Shown here: positions 23,406-33,829 of the stretch, piece by piece
Position numbering within the stretch: position 1 is the stretch's first letter
How the letters are laid out: each line of letters starts with the position of its first letter
NCBI RefSeq assembly: GCF_030269925.1
Contig: NC_085127.1
Coordinates: 2,301,501-2,365,500, forward strand
DNA: 64,000 nucleotides
Source: Bombyx mori
Lineage: Eukaryota > Arthropoda > Insecta > Lepidoptera > Bombycidae
Direction of reading: 5' to 3'
Made by a program: the position numbers and the translations under genes
The notes under the pieces: generated by a model
Databases searched by the model: none
What the model was told of the DNA's origin: nothing
The model's input: only the letters and a program-made list of their open reading frames with translations

Positions 23406-23530
23406 CTATAGAGCTCATGTTTCAAGACGGGTGGTGGCATTTTTAATTATGTTCATAGGCTCCCGTAGCAACTTATCACCAAATCCAAATAGTCGGTTAG
23501 ATTAGATAGAGATTCGTGTGAGCAATTAAA
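23406..23530 (+). mobile_element. Bm1 SINE 3' part, heavily degraded
   Basis: 'gagctcatgtttcaagacgg', 'gtggcatttttaattatgtt' and 'ataggctcccgtagcaactt' follow the order of the Bm1 3' half with many changes. It ends 'gagcaattaaat'. Confidence 0.6.
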
Positions 23531-23558
23531 TAGAAAAAATGTAATCCTAAATTTTACA

Positions 23559-23990
23559 GTCGACGTGGCCTAAAGGATAAGACGTCCGGTGCATTCGTGT
23601 TAAAGCGATGCACCGGTGTTCGAATTCCAGGCGGGTACCAATTTTTCTAATGAAATACGTACTCAACAAATGTTCACGATTGACTTCCACGGTGAAGGAA
23701 CATTGTGTAATAAAAATCAAACCCGCAAAATTATAATTGGCGTAATTACTGGTGGTAGGACCTCTTGTGAGTCCGCGCGGGTAGGTACCACCGCCCTGCC
23801 TATTTCTGCCGTGAAGCAGTAATGCGTTTGGGTCTGAAGGGTAGGGCAGCCGTTGTAACTATATTGAGATTTTAGAACTTATAGCTCAAGGTGGGTGGCG
23901 CATTTACGTTGTAGATGTCAATGGACTCCAGTTACCACTTAACATCAGGTGGACTGTGATCTCGTCCACCCAACTAAACAATAAAAAAAA
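23559..23990 (+). mobile_element. Bm1 SINE, full length with tRNA-like head
   Basis: A tRNA-like head with 'cgacgtggcctaaaggataa' and B-box 'gttcgaattcc', a linker, the body and tail 'caataaaaaaaa'. The head has lost a few bases at the 'ccaggcggg' site. Non-coding, pol III-type promoter. Confidence 0.93.
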
Positions 23991-24296
23991 TCAGATCAGA
24001 AATTAACAAAAATATACACGCATTCAATAAATTCAATGATAATAATATACTGTCGTTCATCATTATCCAAATCTAGTTGCAAGCTACATAGCGCTGCCGA
24101 CAAATACTCGCTTACGTTATCTTAGTATTCATACCGGCGCACCCAGTTTTCTAACACAAACAAAACACAATTTTAAACATCAAACACTCCCAGGGCGTAT
24201 TGTAATCTTGGCTACACTAGGGCAGGGTTGTCGCACGTTATTTTCGTGGAATACCTCGTGAGGTATTTAAATAATTTTCTTAAATAAACAAATGTC

Positions 24297-24858
24297 ACAT
24301 TCTCGCTCACGACTCGGTCGTGCGCGGACGTGCTTTCCGATCCGTGGCCCGCTTGCGAGCTGCGTCTCTGAACTCACAGCTGTGCTCGACAGTGTAGTGA
24401 CCGTGAATACATCGTGCTTACAATTCGGTATTGCGGACGTTCCGATCCGTTGGTCGCTTGCGATTTGCGTCTCGGAGTCCATTTTTGTGCGCTAAAGTAT
24501 TGTAACCGCGAACCCACCCTTTACCAACTGTCTTTTTCAAGACAAAACCAATCGCTACGATCAGGCTTCCTGTGGCACTATCACAGGCTAGCGATTTCCT
24601 AACCCTTCCCAAAACAACAGTCTTTTTCAAGACTAGACCCCCGCTCGCGATTCTGCCTGCTGTAGCATTATACAGCCCGAGCGGGTTCCTTTCCCTTTCC
24701 CCGCCGATTGCCGTTTTCACGGCATAGGCATTCCCCCCCGCTGCTCCTTGCTGTCCTGCAGCACAGGGGGGTTATAAATCCTATCCGGGGCCTCGCCTTT
24801 CGGCGAGTTCAACAAAAGTCCCGGGGCCGCCCCCCCCGGGCAAGAAGCAAGAAGAAAC
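24297..24858 (+). promoter_or_regulatory. Structured 5' UTR of the BMC1-like LINE
   Basis: GC-rich leader upstream of ORF1. Two pairs of diverged direct repeats are visible: 'ttccgatccgtgg...gcttgcgagctgcgtctc' against 'ttccgatccgttgg...gcttgcgatttgcgtctc' (about 24,337 and 24,441), and 'actgtctttttcaagac' against 'acagtctttttcaagac' (about 24,528 and 24,619). Several hairpins occur, such as CCGCTCG...CGAGCGG (24,641-24,685), CCTGTG...CACAGG, and CCCCCC...GGGGGG (24,733-24,771). The 5' boundary is placed where GC content rises and is uncertain. Non-LTR elements carry internal promoters in this region, so a promoter role is inferred. Confidence 0.5.
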
Positions 24859-26496
24859 ATGGAAGAAAGTGCAAGTGTTTGTGACAGTGATCTTGTCGGG
24901 TTCCTCCGGGATAGGTACCCGACAATTAGGGCCGAATATTTAGCATTTAGGGCCTCTCGTGGCAATTCCTCCCCCCCCGCGTCCGTCGCCGCGTATTTCA
25001 ACCGTGCCTCGGAGGCACGCCGCGCGCCCCCCGCCGCCGCGTTAAGTTCGAGCGCACGTTCCGACGATGCGACTCACGAAGCGCCTAGCGCTACCCCCAC
25101 CCCCGCGCCCGCGTCGATTGCGTCATCGCTCGTATCGTCCGTCGCGACCTCCGTAGTCTCAAGTTCAGGCTCCGATACGGAATCGGAGATGGACTTTGAA
25201 TCCGCGTCCAGCCCTCAGCCCGGAACCTCGGATGGTTTCCAAACAGTGACACGTGGAAAGAAGCGTACTCGCGCCGTGGAGTCCCGGAACTCCACGACAA
25301 AACAGACGAAATCCGCGTCCGCCTCTCGACCGAAAGTAGTAGTTACACCGGAGTCGGACTCCGCGCGCCGCGTAACCCCACCGCCGCGTCCCAAGCCCGC
25401 GCCCGCTCCCAAAGTAGCTGCCCCGCCCCCGCTGATACTTCAAGAGAAGACAGCGTGGAATCGCGTGTCCCAGGCCATTCAGGCAAATAAAATTAACTAA
25501 ACCCATGCGCGTAACGTCGCGCATGGGTGTAGCGATTGATTCAGATCAAGGTCGCAACGCCGGGCGACCATAGGGCCCTCTCAGCATACCTCCGAAAGGA
25601 GAACATAGGTTTCCACACCTATGCTCTTCAGGAGGACCGCGAGCTCCGCGTAGTAATACGCGGAGTCCCTAAGGAGCTCGAAATAGACTACATTAAGGAG
25701 GATCTGACCGCTCAGGCCCTCCCGATAGTTAGTGTGCACCGGATGCACAGCGGGCGGGGCAAACAGCCCTATAATATGATACTCGTCGCGTTGGAGCCAA
25801 ACCCCGGAGGCCAAAAAGAAGATCTCATGCCTCTCGACAGTCTGCGGCCTATCTGGGGTCTCCATCGAAGCCCCCCATAAGCGTGGCACTCCCGGGCAGT
25901 GCTACAGGTGCCAACTCTATGGCCACTCGGCGCGTAATTGCCACGCGCGCCCCCGCTGCGTGAAGTGCCTCGGCGATCACGCTACATTAGATTGCGTTAG
26001 AGATAGGGAAACCGCGACCGAACCTCCAAGCTGTGTCCTATGCCTTAAGCAAGGGCACCCCGCGAACTACCGTGGATGTCCTAGGGCTCCGCGAAAACGT
26101 CCAACCCACCCGGCTCCGCGAACCGTCGGCCCAAAGACTTCGGCACCTTCAGTGCCGAAACCCGCCTTCGTGCCGGCTTCAGTTCCCACGGTCTCGGCGT
26201 GGAAAAAACCGCTGCCGTATACTAAGGCGGGAACGGAAACCGCACCCCCGCCCCCGCTCGTGACACGCCCCGCGCCCCAGCCCCTGCTCGCACCTCGCCC
26301 CGCGCCCGCGTTCCGTCCCCCGCAACCCTCTGCCGTCAACGACTTCGCGCTCGTGCGCGACTTCGTCACCGCGGTGAACTTCGACCGTCTGCGATCGTTC
26401 GCTGACGCTATCCGTAGGTCGGTAACCCCCGAACAGCGGCTCGCGGCCGCTTTCGATCACATGGACGTTTACGAGTCCGTGTCGCGTACGTTATAA
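24859..26496 (+). pseudogene. Gag-like ORF1 of BMC1-like LINE, broken
   Basis: ORF1 of jockey-clade LINEs encodes a nucleic-acid chaperone that packages the RNA. Here 24,859-25,500 gives a Ser/Pro/Ala-rich N-terminal part. 25,536-25,880 gives, in another frame, a conserved middle domain ('VATPGDHRALSAYLRKENIG'). From about 25,815 the first frame resumes with CCHC-type zinc knuckles ('CYRCQLYGHSARNC', 'CVKCLGDH', 'CVLCLKQGHPANYRGC') and a Pro/Ala-rich tail ending at 26,496. Damage seen: an in-frame TAA at 25,498-25,500, a shift near 25,522-25,532, and a second shift in the A-run near 25,811-25,820. So ORF1 cannot make a full protein. It ends 18 bases before ORF2. Confidence 0.88.
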
Positions 26497-26514
26497 AATC
26501 TTTACCGATAATCA

Positions 26515-29397
26515 ATGGCGCAAAAAGGTAGAGAAAAACCGTATTCCCTTACGTTAGCATTCTACAATGCTAACGGACTCGCGCGGCAACGCGATCAAAT
26601 TTTCGAATTCCTCCGCGACAATCTTATAGATATCTTGTTAGTGCAGGAGACCTGTCTGAAGCCCTCGCGTCGCGACCCGAAAGTCGCGAACTACGTCATG
26701 GTTAGGAATGACAGACTCACCGCCTCGAAAGGCGGGACTGCCATTTACTATAGACGGGCCCTGCACGTTGTCCCTCTCGATACTCCCTCGCTCTTACATA
26801 TCGAGGCGTCAGTGTGCCGTATCTCGCTGACGGGACACCAGCCGATCGTCATCGCATCCGTTTATCTCCCCCCGGACAATCCCCTCCTGAGCAGTGACAT
26901 CGAGTCACTGTTCGGCATGGGAGACTCCGTCATCCTGGCAGGCGATTTAAATTGCCACCACACTAGGTGGAACTGCCATCGTACAAACGTTAACGGTAGG
27001 CGTCTCGACGCGTTTATAGACGACCTCACCTTTGAAATAGTCGGTCCCCCAACTCCAACATGTTATCCGTATAACATCGCGCTCCGTCCGAGCACTATAG
27101 ACCTGGCATTGCTTAGGAACGTAACTCTGCGCTTGCGTTCCATCGAAGCAATGTCAGAGCTCGACTCAGACCACCGACCTGTCGTTATGCAGCTCGGTCG
27201 CCCTCACAACCCAGTCACTGTTACGAGGACCATGGTGGATTGGAATAAGCTGGGCATGTGCCTAGCCGACGCCGCTCCGCCAATCCTCCCCTACGGCCCG
27301 GATTCGAATCCATCCCCCGAGGACACCGTCGAATCCATAAACATCATTACCGATCACATCTCTTCCGCGATCATTAGATCTTCAAAAGAAGTCGATGTGG
27401 AGGACAGCTTCCACCGCATCAGACTGTCCCCCGATCTTAGGAATCTCTTAAGAGTTAGGAACGCGGCAATCCGGGCCTACGATCGTCTTCCCACGCATTC
27501 AAACCGGATTCAGATGCGTCGTCTACAACGCGAAGTCCACTCCCGCTTAAGCGACGCGCGTAACGATAATTGGCATAGTTATTTAGAACAACTCGCGCCC
27601 TCCCACCAAGCATACTGGCGACTAGCTAGGACTCTCAAATCCGAAACTACCGCTACTATGCCTCCCCTCTTACGCCCTTCAGGCCAACCACCGGCATTCG
27701 ATGACGATGACAAGGCTGAGCTGCTGGCCGATGCACTGCAAGAGCAGTGCACCACCAGCACTCAACACGCGGACCCCGAACACACCGAGTTAGTCGACAG
27801 GGAGGTCGAGCGCAGAGCTTCCCTGCCGCCCTCGGACGCGTTACCCCCCATTACCACTGACGAAGTTAGAGACGCGATCCACAACCTCCAACCTAGGAAG
27901 GCACCAGGCTCCGACGGCATCCACAACCGCGCGCTAAAATTTTTGCCAGTCCAACTGATAGCAATGTTGGCTACAATTTTAAATGCCGCTATGACGCACT
28001 GCATCTTTCCCGCGGTGTGGAAAGAAGCGGACGTTATCGGTATACATAAGCCGGGCAAACCGAGAAACGAAACTTCTACTTACCGTCCGATTAGTCTCCT
28101 CTCGACGATAGGAAAAATTTACGAACGTCTCCTTAGGAAACGCCTCTGGGATTTTGTTACCGCGAACAAAATTCTCATAGACGAACAGTTCGGATTCCGC
28201 TCAAAACACTCGTGCGTACAACAAGTGCACCGCCTCACGGAGCACATTCTGATAGGACTAAATAGGCGTAAACAAATCCCGACCGGCGCCCTCTTCTTCG
28301 ACATCGCGAAGGCGTTCGACAAAGTCTGGCACAACGGTTTAATTTACAAACTGTACAACATGGGAGTGCCAGACAGACTCGTGCTCATCATACGAGACTT
28401 CTTGTCGAACCGTTCGTTTCGATATCGAGTAGAGGGAACTCGTTCTCGTCCCCGTCAACTGACTGCCGGAGTCCCGCAAAGCTCCGCGCTCTCCCCGCTA
28501 TTATTTAGTTTGTATATCAATGATATACCCCGGTCTCCGGAGACCCATCTAGTGCTCTTCGCCGATGACACGGCTATCTACTACTCGTGTAGGAAGATGT
28601 CGCTGCTTCATCGGCGACTCCAGATCGCAGTAGCCACCATGGGACAGTGGTTCCGGAAGTGGCGAATTGACATCAACCGCACGAAAAGCGCAGCGGTGCT
28701 CTTCAAAAGGGGTCGCCCTCCGAACATCACTTCGAGCATCCCACTCCGTAGTAGGCGCGCAAACACCTCCGCCGTTAGTCCCATCACTCTCTTTGGCCAG
28801 CCCATACCGTGGGTCTCGAAGGTCAAATATCTAGGCGTCACCCTCGACAGAGGGATGACATTCCATCCCCATATAAAAACGGTACGCGACCGCGCCGCGT
28901 TTATACTAGGACGACTCTATCCAATGCTTTGTAGTCGAAGCAAACTGTCCCTCCGCAATAAGGTAACTCTCTACAAAACTTGTATACGCCCCGTCATGAC
29001 GTATGCAAGCGTAGTGTTCGCTCACTCAGCCCGAACCCACTTGAAATCCCTTCAGGTTATTCAATCACGATTCTGCAGGATAGCCGTCGGAGCGCCATGG
29101 TTCCTTAGGAATGTGGATCTCCACGATGACCTGGAGCTCGACTCATTTAGTAAGTATCTACAGTCGGCATCGCTGCGCCATTTTGAGAAGGCGGCACGAC
29201 ATGAGAACCCTCTCATCGTAGCCGCTGGAAATTACATACCCGACCCAGTAGACCGAATGATAAACCGTCGACGTCGCCCAAAGCACGTCATTACGGATCC
29301 TCCTGATCCATTAACGGTGCTTTTAGGCACCACAAGCACCGGTCACCGTCCTCGCCGAACCCGTCGCTTGCGACGAAGGGCTCGACGAGCGAACTAA
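26515..29397 (+). CDS. ORF2: endonuclease/reverse transcriptase of jockey-type (BMC1-like) LINE
   Basis: Open for 960 codons. Residues 1-230 are an AP-type endonuclease that nicks target DNA: 'FYNANG' (16-21), 'QET' (44-46), 'GDLN' (143-146), 'SDH' (218-220). The reverse transcriptase follows with 'FRSKHSCVQQVHRL', 'FFDIAKAFD' (catalytic Asp 596), motif B 'GVPQSSALSPLLF' and 'FADD' (682-685). The end is Arg-rich. Residue 656 is Ser (AGC, 28,480-28,482), where the 42-kb copy has Gly (GGC) in the usual PQGS. This single change may impair an otherwise intact enzyme. The start is the ATG 18 bases after ORF1. The jockey clade is clear; the name BMC1/L1Bm is from memory of its 3' end. Confidence 0.93.
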   Translation: MAQKGREKPYSLTLAFYNANGLARQRDQIFEFLRDNLIDILLVQETCLKPSRRDPKVANYVMVRNDRLTASKGGTAIYYRRALHVVPLDTPSLLHIEASVCRISLTGHQPIVIASVYLPPDNPLLSSDIESLFGMGDSVILAGDLNCHHTRWNCHRTNVNGRRLDAFIDDLTFEIVGPPTPTCYPYNIALRPSTIDLALLRNVTLRLRSIEAMSELDSDHRPVVMQLGRPHNPVTVTRTMVDWNKLGMCLADAAPPILPYGPDSNPSPEDTVESINIITDHISSAIIRSSKEVDVEDSFHRIRLSPDLRNLLRVRNAAIRAYDRLPTHSNRIQMRRLQREVHSRLSDARNDNWHSYLEQLAPSHQAYWRLARTLKSETTATMPPLLRPSGQPPAFDDDDKAELLADALQEQCTTSTQHADPEHTELVDREVERRASLPPSDALPPITTDEVRDAIHNLQPRKAPGSDGIHNRALKFLPVQLIAMLATILNAAMTHCIFPAVWKEADVIGIHKPGKPRNETSTYRPISLLSTIGKIYERLLRKRLWDFVTANKILIDEQFGFRSKHSCVQQVHRLTEHILIGLNRRKQIPTGALFFDIAKAFDKVWHNGLIYKLYNMGVPDRLVLIIRDFLSNRSFRYRVEGTRSRPRQLTAGVPQSSALSPLLFSLYINDIPRSPETHLVLFADDTAIYYSCRKMSLLHRRLQIAVATMGQWFRKWRIDINRTKSAAVLFKRGRPPNITSSIPLRSRRANTSAVSPITLFGQPIPWVSKVKYLGVTLDRGMTFHPHIKTVRDRAAFILGRLYPMLCSRSKLSLRNKVTLYKTCIRPVMTYASVVFAHSARTHLKSLQVIQSRFCRIAVGAPWFLRNVDLHDDLELDSFSKYLQSASLRHFEKAARHENPLIVAAGNYIPDPVDRMINRRRRPKHVITDPPDPLTVLLGTTSTGHRPRRTRRLRRRARRAN

Positions 29398-29653
29398 CCC
29401 ATAGACACAGCCCACTGAGTTTCTCGCCGGATCTTCTCAGTGGGTCGCGTTTCCGATCCGGTGGTAGATTCTGCGAAGCACTGCTCTTGCTAGGGTCAGT
29501 GTTAGCGTCTCCGGTTGAGCCCCGCGGGCTCACCTACAAACGTTAGGGTGAAGCTGAAATCGCCTCTCAAGGCTATCAGCATAGGTAAAGAAAAAAAGAA
29601 AAAAAAAGAAAAAAAAAACAAAAAAAAAAAAAAACAAAAAAAAGAAAAAAAAA
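29398..29653 (+). mobile_element. 3' UTR and A-rich tail of BMC1-like LINE
   Basis: 'cagcccactgagtttctcgc', 'tggtagattctgcgaagcac' and 'tatcagcataggtaaagaaa', then about 65 bases of A interrupted by G and C. At least six more copies of this UTR are present in the window. I did not find a matching TSD at the 5' side. The segment 'actgagtttctcgccggatc' folds with 'gatcttctcagt' (ACTGAG...CTCAGT). Confidence 0.85.
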
Positions 29654-29699
29654 AGGTTTCATTTTGTTTTGCCATTAACATTCCATAGACGGGGCGAGC

Positions 29700-29897
29700 T
29701 AAGTTCATCCATGCTACCTATCGTTATGTTTTGGCATGAATTATCCTCCATTGTCTTTTCTGAGCACTATGATATGGTCCTTTTCAAACGAGTTATTCCG
29801 AGAGTAATCAATCAATTCTTGACGTTCATGAGGAACAGTAACCACTCACCATCAGATAGGTCGCACGCTCGTCTGCCTACAATAGTGTAATATTAAA
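29700..29897 (+). pseudogene. LINE 3' end with C-terminal codons
   Basis: Codons for 'WHELSSIVFSEHYDMVLFKR' correspond to the 'WNELPS...YDM.FFKR' end of the LINE at 14.7 kb, followed by 'cagtaaccactcaccatcag' and 'cgtctgcctacaatagtgta'. Dead remnant. Confidence 0.68.
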
Positions 29898-29941
29898 AAA
29901 AGTATATTTTACAACACGCTAAAGTTAAAGCAAATATAATG

Positions 29942-30320
29942 TAACTAACTTTTGCCCGCGACTTCATCCGCGTGGAATAGTTACTTTGGCATTACGCAAG
30001 ATTTTTAACATATAGACATATGCTCTCGCGGACTTTTTTTTAGATACTTTAAAGAGGAGCAATTCTGTCATACATTATTTTAGCGAAGCTTTAACCGTTT
30101 CCGCAGCACGCGCAGCAAAAGCTCTCAATATTGAAAAAAAACCCCTCTTGTAACATTCTTTATTGGTGCTCTTACCTTAGCGTGATGTTATATAGCCTAT
30201 AGCTTTCCTCAATAAATGGGGTATCTAACATTTAAAGAATTTTTCAAATCGAACCAGTAGTTCCTGAGATTAGCGCGTTCAAATAAACAAACTCTTCAGC
30301 TTTATAATATTAATTATAGG
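29942..30320 (+). repeat. Moth interspersed repeat ('tgcccgcgacttcatccgcg' type)
   Basis: It begins 'cttttgcccgcgacttcatc' and includes 'aataaatggggtatctaaca' and 'gaaccagtagttcctgagat', ending 'ctcttcagctttataatatt'. This phrase set recurs widely in moth genomes as a non-coding dispersed repeat. Class undetermined. Confidence 0.6.
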
Positions 30321-31060
30321 TGTGTCTAGTTCCGTAGTTCCTCTAAAAACATGTTACTAAATTGATAATTCTAAGTAACCCTATTCGTCGCAAGTTGGAG
30401 ACCACCTCCACACTCCTCTTTTGTATACAGTTACAGTCTAACTTGTTAATCTGCCGCGTTGAACAGACGGTCATGAATTTTGATGTTATCTTCGCTGCCT
30501 TAATAATTTAGTAGTTGTTTGGATACTATCGAAGTATCAACCGTCTTTAGTTTAACTTATAGTCGTTTCAAAATAAACCAGATACTCCACTCTGGTTATT
30601 GTTTTAATGTTTCTTTGGATATTTAAACGAACTCCTGGCCAAGCCATAGCTTATAAACTTCATTTTCTCCGGCTGTCGCGAGCCGTGAACATAATTAAAG
30701 CTACTTTTATAGTACAATCTGCGTAACTTCAACAACGTGTAATATTGGTAAATGTATTTTAAATACTTTCTTTCTGTTTATTTTCCATCTTATTATTTCT
30801 ATTCTAATCTTTGCTTTCTAATTCTAATCTTTAATTGTTTGTTATTTCAAATGTATTTCAAAATCTTTGACTTGTTTCTTTAAATACTACGGAAAGCCAA
30901 ACGAGTTTAAAGTCCATTTTGAAGTTACCAGAGTTCGAAGGCACCAGACCCAAGACTCAAATATATGCTTACTTCAGGGCAGAATTAGGCTTTTAATATT
31001 CGCGCGCTACACAATAAAACCAGTGTAAATAAAATTAATATTGAATGATAAGTATATTGA
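30321..31060. other. Stretch without recognised feature
   Basis: AT-rich, with no ORF above chance and no repeat recognised. Confidence 0.45.
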
Positions 31061-31063
31061 TAA

Positions 31064-31310
31064 GTGGTAGGACCTCTTGTGAGTCCGCACGGGTAGGTAC
31101 CACCGCCCCGTTTATTTCTGCCGTGAAGCAGTAATGCGTTTCGGTTTGAAGGGTGGGGCAGCCGTTGTGACTATACTGAGACCTTAGAACTTATATCTCA
31201 AGGTGGGTGGCGCATTTACGTCGTAAATGTCTATGGGCTCCAGTAACCACTTAACACCAGGTGGGCTGTGAGCTCGTCCACTCATCTAGCAATTAAAAAA
31301 AAAAAAAAAA
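31064..31310 (+). mobile_element. Bm1 SINE, headless
   Basis: It starts 'gtggtaggacctcttg', two bases into the common breakpoint motif, and ends in about 18 As. Very close to the consensus of the window. Confidence 0.93.
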
Positions 31311-31510
31311 CAGAACAAACTCACCTGCCCTTCTGTTATAATCACAAAGACGAGTTTTAAAGACCAGAAAATCTGAGATTCCGCATTATCTGACGTCGAC
31401 TACACAACTTCGCAGTCCGAAGTCAAAACTTTAAGTCTTCCCTGGAATTTGGCGTCTCTGCAGCTACTGATCTCAGGGCTACTACCTAATTTATAAACCA
31501 TTATTTTTAT

Positions 31511-31747
31511 TTTTATATTGCTTAGATGGGTGGACGAGCTCACAGCCCACCTGGTGTTAAGTGGTTACTGGAGCCCATGGACATCTACAACGTAAATGCG
31601 CCACCCACCTTGAGATATAAGTTCTAAGGTCTCAAGTATAGTTACAACGGCTGCCCTACCCTTCAAATCGAAACGCATTACTGCTTCACGGCAGAAACAA
31701 GCAGGGCGGTGGTACCTACCCGCGCGGACTAACAAGAGGTCCTACTA
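31511..31747 (-). mobile_element. Bm1 SINE, headless
   Basis: Reverse-strand Bm1 from 'attgcttagatgggtgg' to 'caagaggtcctacta'. It lies in inverted orientation 200 bp from the preceding Bm1. Confidence 0.93.
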
Positions 31748-31947
31748 TTAACGTTGGTCGCTGCATTTCGAAATTATTTATTAAATACCTCTTTTTTATA
31801 AACTTACGTCTCTTTGGCAGTACACTTGTAAAATTTGTTAATACTTCTGGCAATGAAAGTATATTAATATGAGACTTTAGGAATTATTCAGTTTGGAAGG
31901 TAGCTTCGGGTCGTAATATATTCGAAAGCCATGTAATTAAAAAAAAA

Positions 31948-31986
31948 ACAAGGTGAGGTGGTGGTGGGGAGTGGGGAAGGGGGCTA
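31948..31986 (+). other. G-rich run, possible G-quadruplex
   Basis: Six or more closely spaced G runs ('ggtggtggtggggagtgggg' followed by 'aaggggg'). No gene is adjacent. Confidence 0.5.
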
Positions 31987-32349
31987 GAAATAGCCGTTGT
32001 AGTGTATAATTGTGACTTTGGTTCCATATATTATTATCGTATATTAAACTGTGAGGTCTTTTATTTACATTTCTTTAAGGGCCATATGCAGATTATACGA
32101 CCCCCGTAGGTGGTACTTGTTGCTGTTAGGGTAGGATTTAAAATATTATAATCAGTAAACGCCTGTAAACTATTAGACACAGGATTCTCCCAGTTTGCCC
32201 CACTGAACCCCTTTTTCGACTCCCCTTTTCGACGATTAATTTATAGCAACATCAGCATCATCATCATTTTCTCCTTCAGGCAGAACATGTTTTCTCCTTC
32301 CATACTCCTCTATCATATATGTATACTATTTTTACGCTCATTAACGTCG

Positions 32350-32669
32350 CCTAAAACACGTCATTACGGATTCTCCCGATCCATTAATGGTGCTTTTAGG
32401 TACCACAAGCACCGGTTACCGTCCTGGTCGAACCCGTCGCTTGCGACGAAGGGCTCGACGAGCGAATTAATCCATAGACACAGCCCACTGAGTTTCTCGC
32501 CGGATTTTCTCAGTGGGTCGCGTTTCCGATCCGGTGGTAGATTCTGCGAAGCACTGCTCTTGCTAGGGTCAGTGTTAGCATCACTCCGGTTTGAGCCCCG
32601 TGAGCTCACCGACTAGTTAAGGTTACGCTGAAATAGCCTCTCAAGGCTATCAGCTTAGGTAAAAAAAAA
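32350..32669 (+). mobile_element. BMC1-like LINE 3' end
   Basis: It begins in the ORF2 end ('acacgtcattacggattctc', Arg-rich codons) and runs through the full 3' UTR to 'atcagcttaggtaaaaaaaa'. A short 'tcattaa' on both sides is a possible 7-bp TSD. Confidence 0.85.
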
Positions 32670-33330
32670 GTTCATTAATTTATAGCAACAAAAAAAAGAA
32701 AATCAATATTAACTTTCAACAAATGATGGAAAAGGGACCATGGAACGCGTTGTGTCGCGTTGCCTGTGAAGCATCTGTTGTGTACGAGAGTCCGCCAGTT
32801 AATAGTTTTTCAGAGTTCGTAGACTTGTGCTAAACCAATTTCGGGGACCAGCACACAAGAGGTTGTATTAAAGTTAGATTAAGTCGAATCCGAGCAGCAC
32901 CCTCGTTGCGAACGAGACTTAAGTGGTCCGGTCCTACTTCAAACTTTGAGTACGAGAATAATGGCGACGAATAATTGAATTTTAACCAATTCTCGTGGAC
33001 GCTGTACACTAAGGAACGACCAGTACCGTTAGGTCTAACTGATAATAGTTTGTATGAATCTACAGAGGTCTAGGTAATTGGGCGTCGGGCAAGGCCTTTC
33101 TCAAAGGGTCTGACAGTATAAAATGCACTTACTTAGCGACTGTTTTGTTCAAAAGAAACCTTTTCTCTAGAAACAAGATTATTTCACTCGATAGAAGTCC
33201 GGTCCTGTATTACTTGGGAAGTACCACTACTTCGATATCCTTTGATTTGCTTTCAGATGCGATCGAAAAAGGAAGACCCCCAAGAAGGCTTTTAAGGTAG
33301 AGGCAGCTTTTTTTTAACTATCTTGCAAGT
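32670..33330. other. Stretch without recognised feature
   Basis: No ORF or repeat that I can support. Confidence 0.45.
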
Positions 33331-33522
33331 TTTTTTTTTATTGCTTAGTGGTTGGACGAGCTCACAGCCCACCTGGTGTTAAGTGGTTACTGGAGACATC
33401 TACAACGTAAATGCGTCACCCACCTTGAGGTATAAGTTCTAAACGCATTACTGCTTAACAGCAGAAATAGACGGGGTGGTGGTACTTATCCATGCGGACT
33501 CACGCGAGGTCCTACCACCAGT
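33331..33522 (-). mobile_element. Bm1 SINE, headless, internally deleted
   Basis: A reverse copy ending at 'cctaccaccagt'. The 'cagtatagttacaacggctg' block is missing, with 'taagttctaa' joined to 'acgcattactgc'. Confidence 0.88.
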
Positions 33523-33590
33523 AAAAATGTTATTAAATACAGAGGAGTAGGTCTATACTTAGCGTAGTATACCTGCTGTAAATTTTTATT

Positions 33591-33829
33591 TTTTATTGCT
33601 TAGGATGATGGACGATCTCACAGCCCACCTGGTGTTAAGTAGTTACTGGAGCCCATAGACATCTACAACGTGAATGCGCCACCCACCTTGATATATAAGT
33701 TCTAAAATCTAAGTATAGTTACAACGGCTGCCCCACCCTTCAGACCGAAACGCATTACTGCTTCACGGCAGAAATAGGCGGGGCGGTGGTACCTACCCGC
33801 GCGGACTCACAAGAGGTCCTACCACCAGT
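33591..33829 (-). mobile_element. Bm1 SINE, headless
   Basis: A reverse copy from 'ttttattgcttaggatg' to 'gtcctaccaccagta', same breakpoint as its neighbours. Confidence 0.92.

Noticed and set aside
24000..29720. Target-site duplication of the long BMC1-like LINE
   Set aside because: I compared the bases after the A-rich tail ('ggtttcattttg') with the region before the leader and found no match, so I give no TSD.
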